Positions 1 to 10,200 of a DNA stretch of 64,000 nt are shown here, in pieces. The number at the start of each line of letters is the position of its first letter. The stretch's first letter is position 1. The notes under the pieces were generated by a model, which saw nothing but the letters and a program-made list of their open reading frames with translations, did not search any database and was not told the origin of the DNA. The stretch lies in contig NC_069658.1 in assembly GCF_027244095.1 (NCBI RefSeq), positions 263,570,687 to 263,634,686 on the forward strand. Reading direction: 5' to 3'. Position numbers and translations under genes: made by a program. The DNA comes from Hemicordylus capensis (taxonomy: Eukaryota; Chordata; Lepidosauria; Squamata; Cordylidae).

Positions 1-1322
1 CGAGGTTGGAACCTCCTTCTGAGTTCAGAGATCTTTTGGAAAATTTTCCTTGTTTTTCCATTCTATTTCCATCCTCAAGGTCTTTACAGATGTCGTTGTA
101 GTACTGCTCCTTGACACTTCTATTCTAACAACTTTCTGGAATTCCCTATTAAGTTCCTTCCTGAGGTCTTTCTCTTTCTTGACTTTGGCTTCTCTCTTCT
201 TCTTGCAATTTCCACCATCTGTTTTGATATCCATTTTGCTTTCTTCTGTTTCTTGGTCTTTGGCAGTCTCTTTTCACATTCGTCCTTAACAACTTCTTTG
301 ATTTCATTACACAGTTCCTCTGGTTCCCCATCAGTGAGCTTCAGAACTTCAAAGCAGTTCCTGATGTTCTCCTTGAAAATGGTGGATACATTCTCAAGAT
401 CATATCGTGGAGACTAGATAGCTTTGTTTTTCCGCTTTAGCTTGACTTGGAACTTGCACATCAGCAGTTCGTGATCTGTTCCACAATCGGGGCCCCACCA
501 TGTCTTTGCTGTTATAACTGAGCTCTTCCACTTCTTTGTACCAATAATGTAATCCATTTGATTTCTGTGTACTCAATCTGGTGATGCCCATGTGTATAGG
601 CACCACTTTGGTTGTTTGAAGAATATGTTAGTGATGAAGAGATCATGGACTGGCAGAAACTAATAAGTCATTCTCCCACTTCATTTCTGTTTCCTAGGCC
701 ATACAGTCCGACTGTGTTTTCCCCCTTACTGTTTCCAACTTTGGCATTCCAGTCTCCAACCTCTTCTTCTGCATCAGTAGTTGGGGCATAGACTTGAAGA
801 ACTGTCATGTTAAAGGGTTGTCCGTGAAATATAATTGATTTCAGTTGGTCACTGACCAAATTGTATCCAGGTACTGTCATTGCTATATCCTTCTTGACTA
901 TGAGAGCAACACCATTCCTTCTTTGCTTTTCGTATCCTGAGTAGTAAATGGTATTATTTTCTGACTGTGTCAGAAAGTGTCCAATTCCAGTCCATTTTAA
1001 TTCGCTGATGCCCAAGATGTCAATCTGTAGTCGATTCATTTCAATTTTCATTATGTTGAGCTTTCCCATATTCATGCTTCTTACGTTCCATGTACCCCCT
1101 GTAATTCTGTCTTTGCAGCTTCAGATTTTCTTTTCCCACATGGCAACATCAGCAGCTAGATGTCCAAAAGGCTTTAGCCTAACTGCATCATAAACACCAT
1201 CAGTGTTCTGAGAGATCCTCAGCTCTTCCTCAGCAGCATATTGAGTACCATCCGACCTGAGGGGCCCATCATCCGGCACTACATTGACAATCATTCTATC
1301 TTGTCTATCTATGTGATTTTCC
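1..1322 (-). mobile_element. RTE-BovB LINE, 5' part (endonuclease region), broken
   Basis: Read on the minus strand, conceptual pieces carry the hallmarks of the BovB endonuclease: DILGISELKWTGIG, RRNGVALIV, VYAPTTDAEEE and DWNAKVG. The frame is lost several times between about 1075 and 25, so no protein is made. The element runs off the left edge of the window. The stretch 1076-1322 reads as the region upstream of the endonuclease. BovB is abundant in squamates, which supports the assignment of the host. Confidence 0.85.
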
Positions 1323-1445
1323 TAGTAAAATGCAAGAGTGGCTTCCCATTTCCTTCTCCCGTGCAGTATGAAATGATGCCCTTGTCGTCATCACTAAAGT
1401 GACTGTCCGCCTCCAGCACCTTCCTATATCACTGCTGCCCAATAT
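1323..1445 (-). mobile_element. tRNA-derived SINE fragment
   Basis: This matches the middle of the fuller SINE at about 20195-20425: both contain the words CCCGTGCAGT and CTTCCTATATC and the ending TGCTGCCCRATATA. Only the middle part is present, without a promoter box. Confidence 0.6.
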
Positions 1446-2095
1446 AGGTGCCTGCTTGCTTTAGCTGGGCAGTTGGGATGACCTCCATGCCTTGGGTGAC
1501 CCTGCTGGGAGTATACCTCCCAGCATACTTTGTTCATCCCTCCCAGGAACAGCCCCCCGCCACGGTGAGGCAGCATAGCAGGACTTGTGGGGGTGGGGGG
1601 CATGCCTATGTTTGGGACTGCATGTTTGGGACATGCATGTTAGGACTGTATGTTTGGAAAAGGCCAAACATGCTTAGGACTGGCCTTTCCCACAAGCTGT
1701 TTTTCTTTAAAAGCAATGAACCAAGTCTTCAAAATGTACAAGCAAAGCAAGCGTGCAAGTCTGATGTTCTGGTGGCAATTGCAGATAATTACTTGTGCCA
1801 GTTTTACCTTTTATCCAGCATGCACATAATTGCACTGTGCAATTTAAGATTAACTCTGCAGGCTGGTGATAAGGATTAAGAGTTTAGAAACTGAAAGCAT
1901 ACATCTTCTTAAAATATGACACTGATACCACTTAAGTTTCCCCATTCCCTATCCAGACTGCAGAATAAGAGGACTAGGGCTGAAATACTGAGGGGAAATG
2001 AAGGCTTTTGGTGGGTACTTGTTTGAATTGCTTTGCTGGAGTTTGGCTTGTTCTGTTTTCTTCTTGCATGTGTATTTTTGGCTTTTGAATGATAG
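1446..2095. other. Unassigned intergenic sequence
   Basis: I see no gene or recognised repeat here. Open frames are short and lack family features. Confidence 0.5.
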
Positions 2096-2545
2096 CTCAG
2101 ATCTGAACTACCAAAGCAGTCAAAGAATGGAGAGCTGTGTACCCACTTTGGCAGCCTTTTCCCACTAAGGCTGAGACAAGCATACAGTGAGGAGGGTGAA
2201 TTTTGGGGTTTTTTAACTTCTCCTCAGATTGACCTATAACTGTTAGAAATATGTCCTTGAGGGTCATGCAGCCCTCAGGGACATCTATGTGTTACAGAGT
2301 GCTTCTGGGGGAAAGGTGCAATGGGTGACATTCAGCCCCCTCATTACTCATTGCTCTGGAAACACTATGAAAGACAGAGAACTATGCACCTGAAGGCTGA
2401 ATGACCCTCAGGAACATATTTCTACCAGTTACAGGGCAATCTGAGGGGAAGGTAGTAAACCTGAAAATCTTCTCCCCACTGTGCCTCTGAAGTGGGCACA
2501 CAGTTCCTGTTATGCACCCACTTCAGTAGTCCAGAACTGAGCCAC
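2096..2545. repeat. Foldback (inverted-repeat) element
   Basis: Two imperfect arms face each other: about 2205-2275 (ATAACTGTTAGAAATATGTC followed by CTTGAGGGTCAT) and 2392-2465, its reverse complement. Outer parts such as GTACCCACTTTGG and the CCCACTTCAG side also pair loosely. This looks like an old non-autonomous DNA transposon; the exact ends and target duplication were not resolved. Confidence 0.5.
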
Positions 2546-2611
2546 TGTTTTTAACTGTTGCTTTCAGAGCACTGTCCCTGTTTGCTCCCTTTTCTGTATA
2601 GTATCATTTGT

Positions 2612-2860
2612 TCTCATGAGAAACCTATATACAGGGCACGAAGCCACAGTCCAGACAGAACATGGTGAAACAGGCTGGTTCCAGATCAGCAAAGGAGTAA
2701 GACAAGGCTATATACTTTCTCCCTCTTTATTCAATTTATATGCTGAACATATACTGAGAGAAGCTGGATTGGAAGAAGATGAGCATGGTAGAGGAAGGAA
2801 GTTGGAGGAAGGAACATCAACAACCTGCACTATGCTGATGACACCACTCTGATATTATGT
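2612..2860 (+). mobile_element. RTE-BovB reverse transcriptase fragment
   Basis: The plus-strand reading contains GWFQISKGVRQGYILSPSLF and NLYAEHILREAGLEE, typical of the BovB reverse transcriptase palm region, followed out of frame by a match to the NNLRYADDTTL motif. It is a short broken piece in the opposite orientation to the BovB at the left edge, so it is a separate insertion. Confidence 0.8.
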
Positions 2861-3190
2861 CAGCTGCCTTTTCTGTGAATACTGTGTATTCACAAAACCC
2901 AATATATCCCACAATTTGGAAAGCTGTATGTAAATACTTTATTTTATTTATTTATTGTTCAATTTATATACCACCTTTCATAAAACTTCTCCCAAGGTGG
3001 TTTGATTAACAACAATTTCCTGCTCTTTAACCTTTCTCTCAACTCCTAGATTTTAGGGGAAACAAATCTTTGTTTTTATAATGGGAAAACTCAATATAGT
3101 TACTGACTTTTTCCACTCTTAGCAACTCAGTTATTTTATATACAGTCTTCACCAAATTTGGACAGAAGTGAAGGGGGAAATCACAGGAGC

Positions 3191-3193
<3 letters not shown>

Positions 3194-3222
<29 letters not shown>
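3194..3222. repeat. (CT)n microsatellite
   Basis: An uninterrupted run of CT dinucleotides followed by a pyrimidine-rich tail. Confidence 0.9.
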
Positions 3223-3225
<3 letters not shown>

Positions 3226-3364
3226 TTTCTTTCAGCCTAGGACATTGTTTTTGCAATTTGGAAGACTTTAAAATGCTATGAGAGATGAAAATGTTTCCTC
3301 ATATTTTAACCAAACTGCAGCATAGATAATACACTTGATATCTATATCTATATATATATTTCTC

Positions 3365-4478
3365 CTAGGTGTGCCATGGAATGTGCGTCCCAGCAAGCCA
3401 TCTGATTGGCTGGGGCGCAGGCCAATGGCGGCGGCGGGCCGCCATGCTGGCCCTGGGACTGGCTGGCACTGGGGGAGGCAAGCGGCGGCTGTGGAGGCCA
3501 GCGGCGGGCCGCCAAACCGGTACTCGTCCCCGGCTGGCGGGCCTGGCCAGGCAACGGTGGCCTCGGGCCTGGCTGAGGCAGTGAGGCGGTGGCGGGCCCG
3601 GATACTGGGGCAGAAGGTGGGGGTGGGGGGAGAGGTGGCCAGCCACAAAGAGGCCGGCCGCAGAGACTGGCAAGCAGCGGCAGCGGGCCCAGCAGCCCGC
3701 GGAGGCGGCACTTGGCATGGTGGGCCCGGCCACAAAGGGGGCACTCGGCCCAGCGACGGGCCAGGCCGCAGAGGCGCTGGGCCTGGCCACAGAGGTGGCT
3801 CTCGGCCAGGCGGCACCAGGACCAGCTGCTGAGGCCAGGAGCCCATGGGAGGCTGGGGTGGGAGGGAACCAGGCGGCAGGACTTTCCTGTTCGCCACCCG
3901 GGAGGAGGAGCGGCGGTGGCGGCCCGGTAAGTAAAGCTTTAAAAAACGCAGGGGGAGGAGAGAGTGGGGGAGGGGAAGAGGGAGTGGGGCCGGGGGGAGG
4001 GCAGGGGGAGGGTAAGAGAGAGTGGGGGAGGGCAAGAGAGAGTGGGGCAGGAGGAAGAGCAAGAGAGAGTGGGGCAGGGGGTGAGGGGAAGGGCAGCAAA
4101 GAGGAGCAGGGGGATGGGGAGGGAGGGCAAGAGAGAGTGGGGCAGGGGGAGAGGGGAAGGGCAGGAAAGAGGAGCAGGGGGAGGGGGAGGGAGGGCAAGA
4201 GAGGGTGGGGCAGGGGGAGAGCAGGAGAGAAGAGCAGGGGGAGTGGAGGAAGGGCAAGAGAGACTGGGGCAGGAGGGTGAGAGAGGGGTGGGAGGGGGGA
4301 GGGCAAGAGAAGTGGGGTGGGAGGGGAGGGAAGGGAGGGGGCAAGAGAGTGGGGAGGGAGGGAGGGGAAGAGAGGCAAGAGTGTGGGGCAGAAGGGATGG
4401 AGAGAGAGTGGGGCAGGAGGGAGAGGGGAACAGCCGGCCCCAAAGAGCGCACAGATGTTCTGTGCGGGTTGGCTAGTT
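3365..4478. mobile_element. GC-rich element with hairpin terminal repeat, copy 1
   Basis: This very GC-rich block is related to 22058-23073 in reverse orientation. Shared parts include GTGTGCCATGGAATGTGCGT, a long G/A-rich (C/T-rich on the other strand) tract, and the terminus CCCCAAAGAGCGCACAGAT then GTTCTGTGCGGGTTGGCTAGT. That terminus can fold on itself (CGCACAGA with TCTGTGCG). Copy 1 keeps only the right terminal repeat; its left side stops near 3365. Long open frames exist on both strands because the tract is stop-poor; they are compositional artefacts. Family not recognised. Confidence 0.65.
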
Positions 4479-4558
4479 TATTATTTTTTTAGTACATTTA
4501 TACACTGCCCCATACAAAAAAAAAGTCCCTGGGCAGTTCACAATATTCCCTGGGCGAT

Positions 4559-5029
4559 AATGGCCGGGTTCCGATGACATATGAAACTGGAGAAACCCTT
4601 CATCTCTGGTTTCTGAAGCTGTACGTCCCAAACCAGCAAACCGGAGTTAAGGGCGAAAAGGGACCTGCAGTTTCCCTCACCAAACTCCACTCTATACCTT
4701 CGGTTAGAATGGAGTTTCACCTCAACTCCAGTTTTGCAGTGCCAGCATTACGTACAGACACTGGCATCATCCGTAGTTTGGGCCTGATAGGACTGGAGTT
4801 TAGGGAGGAAGATCAACACAGCCAATTGTGCAGACAGCTGTGCGGGCTGCGGGCTGTCATGAAGGAAGCCCACACAGCCAGCTCCCCCACCTCTCTGCAG
4901 TCTCGCTGACTGAAGATAGACTGCTCTCCTACACGTCCAAATTTGGATGGGAGAGTGGTGGGAGGGAGGGACAGAACCATGGGTCCACTGGACCGGCAGT
5001 TTTGCAGTACGTCTGAACCCGGCCTTAGG
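4559..5029. repeat. Foldback element with GGCCGGGTTC ends
   Basis: The left end ATGGCCGGGTTC and the right end GAACCCGGCCTT are inverted repeats around about 470 bp. An internal segment rich in AACTCCACTC/GGAGTTT is also partly self-complementary. This fits a non-autonomous DNA transposon; a target duplication was not clear. Confidence 0.5.
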
Positions 5030-5589
5030 CAAGGAATCTTCCGTGAGACAATTGCTGCCTTTCTTTCTGCTGTGTTTTTTTTTTTAAACCATGACAAAAT
5101 TATACTGACACTTTCTTCCGAGTAAATGAGCCACAGGTTGACAACTCCCCTAACTTCCTTTCATTGTTCTTTCATTCAGGCACAGAATGATTCCCTCAGT
5201 TCCCAAATCTCCTAACTCAGTTGCCTTCAGTGACAGTGTTCTGATGCCCCACCCATGTCAAAAGAAGAATATGACACACTCAACTAAGAAATTATTAACA
5301 AAACTGTAAGAGGGAACAAAAGTTAATTATTACTGGTTGGCCTGATGAGGAAAATTACTTAAATTATTTACCTTTTAATTTCAATGGGGCTATCTTGCAT
5401 ATTTTTTCTTATCAAGTTATCTACTATTATTAAAAGCCCAATTTAGGGCTAATAAAACTCCTCAGAAGTTGTTGGACTTCAACTCCCATCAACCCCTGCC
5501 ACAATGGCACTTTGTGGAGCGTGAGCCAGATTGAGATAGCCTTAACCTTGGTCTTGTGGCAACCAGGCAGAAACTTAGCAGGCAATTGT
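5030..5589. other. Intergenic; short interspersed repeat near 5463-5515
   Basis: No gene seen. The words GTTGTTGGACTTCAACTCCC and CATCAACCCCTGCCACAATG belong to a short repeat seen again near 43645-43790 and 54500-54575. Confidence 0.5.
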
Positions 5590-6135
5590 CTTACATGTGT
5601 TTGTGAATTGGTGTTGTGTCTGTTTGTATTTGTGCATCTGTTTTCATCTATTTGTATTTGTGCATTTGTGTTGCCTGTGTGTCTTTTTGTGTGTGTTGAG
5701 TTTGTGTTGCATCTGTTTGCATTTATTTGTGTTTGTATTGTATCAGTATTGCATCTGTTTGCACTTTGCATCTATACGCTTGTGCATTTGTGTTTCATCT
5801 ATTTGCATTTGTGTTTCATGTGTGCATGTCTCTTTGAGTTTGTGTCTGTTCACATTTATGTTTGTGCACGTCTGTGCTACATTTGTATTGCATCTGTGTT
5901 TATGTGTCCATGTGTTTCTGTTTAGTGTGTTTATCTGTTGTCCGTGTTTGTGTTGTGTACATTTCTTGTGCCTTATTTTTGGGTTGTGTGCATTTTTGTG
6001 TGGGATGCTTGTTTGTGTGCAGTGTATGTCTGTGTGTCTTGGTATTGTGTGCATGTGTGCTGTGCATGTGTGTTTACTTTTCTGTTTGCACATGCTTGTC
6101 TGTTTTTGTTTTTGTGTGAGTGTGTGTGTGCATTT
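5590..6135. repeat. Degenerate TG-rich (TTTGTG-like) simple repeat
   Basis: About 545 bp of imperfect units such as TTTGTG, CATCTGTTTG and TTTGTGCAT. The strand asymmetry (T/G on plus) leaves long cysteine- and valine-rich open frames on the plus strand that are compositional, not genes. It lies about 0.8 kb upstream of the first readable LAAO exon. Confidence 0.8.
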
Positions 6136-6875
6136 TCAAAATCATTTCTCCGAACTATCACTGTTTCCCCACTCCCACCCCACAGTGCTACCAAATTGTC
6201 TCTCCTCCCCGCCTCCCCCCACTTCCCTGAGAGTTCCCCTTCCATCACTAAAGGAAAGGAACTTACAACAGAATCCACTAGTTGGCTGCCACTGGAGATA
6301 TCAGAGGACTGGCCAACCTGTCAGCATTCTAGCTTCATTATCAGACCAGCCACTCTCTGTACTGTATAACTTTGCCAGTACTTGATTTCCATAGACTTTA
6401 ATAGGACAAGAATACCTTCATAACTTTTGAAATGCTGGTCAAAACTTCACTAAACCATTAAAAAGCACTCTTCCTAGACAAACCTGACAGAGTACATCAG
6501 TCATTTTCACCAAAATTTGAAAGAAATATATGATAGACATGGATACAAAAAATATGGACAAAACACATGGACAAAAGGAGAGCAATTTGTCTATTTTCAG
6601 CACTTTTTAACTTGCTGTAGCCACAATTTTTATCAGATTTCCTGATGAGGTCTACAAATGTGCCAAATTTCAAGGAAATCTCAAGTAAAATACAGACCAA
6701 ATTTCAAGTTATTAGCTCAACAGTTGTCATATTTATAAGCAATAGGATTTTGAGGCTTATAATGGCAGGATTTTCCTTCCTTCCTTTTTTCCTTTTTTCT
6801 TTTGCTGCTTGCCTTAACTAAAGGGGTATTCCTGTGTCCCTTTAAGGTACTGCTATTCAAAAAGGTAAATGTCAC

Positions 6876-7202
6876 ATGAATAGTGGAGTAAGCATGAGTC
6901 AGGAATCCATAGGAATGCAGCCAAGAGGACAATGCAAAGTAAACATCTGTAAAATTCCCTTTGTGTTTTGTCTTTGTTTTTGTCCAGTACTGTCCTGGTT
7001 GTTATTCTTTATCATACTGCAAGGCTGCAGTGGTGATACTAGCCCACTGCAAGAGTGCTTCCAGGAGGAGGATTACGACGACATTCTAGAGATAGCCCGG
7101 AATGGGCTGAAAAAGACAGAGCACCCAAAGCATGTGGTGATCGTGGGTGCAGGGATGGCAGGGCTCAGTGCAGCCTATACACTCTCAGAAGCTGGACATA
7201 TG
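6876..7202 (+). CDS. LAAO: LAAO exon with signal peptide and FAD-binding loop; 5' limit uncertain
   Basis: The open frame runs from an ATG at 6876 (others at 6894 and 6915) through a hydrophobic segment to [16 protein letters not shown] and the GAGMAG loop, and ends at ATG|GTAAAG (phase 0). A good acceptor, TTTGTTTTTGTCCAG, ends at 6987 inside the hydrophobic segment. If it is used, the exon begins at 6988 and the signal peptide continues from an unseen upstream exon ending in G, giving a signal peptide of about the length seen in venom LAAO (venom form begins MNVFF, from memory). I favour that reading, but found no clear upstream exon. Confidence 0.85.
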
Positions 7203-10200
7203 GTAAAGCCTCTTTCTTTGAGGAGGAAATCAACTAGAAAAAGGAATGATGTACAAATTACTTGTTATGATCTAAACTGATTTTGGTGTGACATGTGGAT
7301 GATGTGCTTACCCTTCGCAAGCAAGAGAGCAGAGCAAATTAAAAGACAAGAGGGACAGGCTGCTGGAGCACATGTTTCAACATCCCTCTGTGTTAAAAAA
7401 AATAACAATAACAATGCTATCAAAGCTTTGCTTGTTGGGCTTGAGCAAGGGAGAACTTGGTCAACGAGGCAGGAGCCTACCCCAACCCCACCTTGGAGGA
7501 AAACAGAAAGGGCGGGGGGAGAAGAAAATCAGGGGCAAAAGTAGAAAACAGAAAGATTTTGTGGAGTGGGAGTGGAGAGAACACAGAAAGCAGAAAAGCC
7601 AGGGCAAAAAGCCGGGGGAAAGGCAGAAAGCAGAAAAGGAAGGGCAAAAGGCAGGTGCAAACGACAGAAAGAGGAACAGAAGAGAGAAAGCAGAGATTCC
7701 ATTTTCCCTCCTACCAAACAAGCTAGTAAAATATCTGACTTACCAGCAGACAGACAATTCTAAAGCAAGGAATTTCCTCCAGCCCCTTCTCCCCTGCCTG
7801 CAACTTCCCCTTTTGATCTTACTGGCCAGAACAGCTGCTACTCAAGGTGCTCCAGCCAATCTGATTCCTAGGGGGCTCCTCCTGGCACTCCCTCCAGGAA
7901 GAAGGGAAAATACTATTAAAAATATACTCCCTGAACAAACCAGGAAGTGCATTTTTACCCATCATTTTAGTAAAACCAAAACAAGACCTTACAGGCCGGG
8001 GAGGATGGACTGGAGGAAACTCCCTGCTCTGAAGATTTCACTGGCTGATGGTAAGTCTTGTACTAGCAGGGATAAATAAAAAAATTAAAAGCAGGAAAGG
8101 AGGAGTGCAAAAGTCTGATAGATAAAAGATAGATTGAGATTAAGACTGTAATCCTAAATATGCATAGTAGAAAAAGTCCTATTGCATTTAGAGAGACAGA
8201 CTTCTGAGTGAACATGTTGCACTGTAAATGAATGCAAGCAATAAAATGCATGAATGGGAAAAGACTAGTAAGGCCTAATATCCCCAGACAGAAGGTTTCT
8301 GTCCATATATTATGTCATATGAGTGTACTGGTGTTAGTACACATGGTGCCAGTTCAGATTATACTTTAACAAACAAATAAATATGTACATAATCTGCGCT
8401 ACAAATTCTATATAGACTAGTATTTGTTGCATGTGTGCATGTGTGGATGAGCGATATAGACAAACCAACCCTCCTTCAACATGCAATTAGGGAAAGGCAC
8501 CAGGGCATCAGGAGTGTGCATGCTCACAACATACACACGTCCTTATCATAACTGTACATACGTTCATTGAAAAGGGTTCCCTCAAATGCAGAGTACAGAT
8601 AGGAAGTATACAACTGTACATAGGAACAAAGGCAGCTGCCATATACTGCCATATGCCAAGTCAGAGCATTGGTCCATCTAGCTCAGTATTGTCTTCACAG
8701 ACTGGCAGTGGCTTCTCCAAGGTTGCAGGCAGGAATCTCTCTCAGCCCTATCTTGAAGAAGCTGCCAAGGAGAGAACTTTGAGCCTTCTGCTCTTCCCAG
8801 AGCGGCTCCATCCCCAAAGGGGAATATCTTACAGTCCTCACACTTCTAGTCTCCCATTCAAATGCAACCAGGGCAGACCCTGCTTAGCAAAGGGGACTAT
8901 ACATGCCTGCTACTACAAGAGCAACTCTCCTCCCTTGCAAGAGAGAGAATGGTGGGGAAGTCAAAGGTGGCCACAATTTGTCCATTTGAGGGCAGCTACA
9001 GTATAAGACAATCAGTGCATTTTAATAAGTCCTGAGAAAGAGAAGCACTTACAGCCAAACAATGCTATCAGCCAGAAACCATAAAAATCACTTTCAGAAG
9101 AAAACTGTCCTTCCACCTGCCTCTAGATGAAGATGTTCAGCATGGAAACTGGGCTGGATATTCTGGTGGGAGGCAGGTGGGAGGCACAGTGAATCAACAG
9201 CTCTCTTGTTTGCCTCCAGGTGACAATTCTTGAAGCCAGCGGGCGTGTGGGAGGACGGGTATATACCCATCGAAATGAAACAGGAGAGTGGTATGCTGAC
9301 CTGGGGCCCATGCGTTTGCCTAAGGAGCACAGGTAAGACTGTGACAGGAGGTAACCCAAGTGCTTATCCGAGCTATTAGCATATCTAAATCATCTGCTTA
9401 GCTGTTTCTGCTCTTTAACATTGCTTTATTGCAGTCTGTGGTGTGCTACACTGTGTGGAAAACAAAAGAGGCATTAGCCACTGCATCACACTAGTTATCA
9501 AATGTGCTCAAAAGGCAATTGAATGAGTTGGATGTTTGGATTCTCACCATTATGGCCTTCAGCCCAATCCTACCCAGTTTCAAGGATCTTACCTAACTAC
9601 AGCAAGATCTTATCAACCATCCAGCAGCACTTCAAGGCCTTTTGACACTCGAGGCAACATGCTAAATGTTACCTACCACCTCCACCCCCAAGTGCCCGCC
9701 CTTATCACCACTGCATGCTCATCCTCCTTCTTCACCACTTCCTCTTCCACTCAGGGGTGTAGGGAGCTTGGCAGGGGCTGGGGGACAAAGTCCAAATGGT
9801 GGATCCTCCCCAGGTGTTCCTTTGCACGCACAATGCACGCATGTGCCACAAGCCACACTCCCTGTATCTGATGTCAGATGCAAGAAGGTAGGGGCAGTGC
9901 TAAGAATGGGGCTGTCACAGCCACAGCAGAGTTTCATTTCCTCGTCATCGGTTGGTGGAATCTCTGAAAGGGAGCTCTTTCCCCAAGATGTCAGATGCAG
10001 GGGAGAGGCCAGTGCCCTGGAGGAGAGTCCCTCCCTCCCCAGCTAGCATTTCATTGAAATGCTGGCTGGAGAGGAGAGGAGCATGCCTTGTGCTCCCAGC
10101 TGGAGAGTGCTTTGCTTGCTGGCTGGATGTGGAAGGAGGCAAGGGGGAGCCTTGGGGAGGCAAACCCACAGGGCTGGGGGATAATTGTCCCCCCTTACTC

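Noticed and set aside
3268-4452. Long open frames in the GC-rich block, including proline/serine- and glycine/arginine-rich readings
   Set aside because: They occur on both strands and in several frames at once, follow base composition, and lie in a repeat that recurs at 22-23 kb.
5597-6385. A 262-codon cysteine/valine-rich open frame resembling a membrane protein
   Set aside because: It is the direct reading of a TG-rich simple repeat; hydrophobicity follows from T-rich codons.
7372-8079. A 235-codon Lys/Arg-rich open frame in the first LAAO intron
   Set aside because: It reads an AGAAAGCAGAAAAG purine tract inside the intron, with no recognisable domain.
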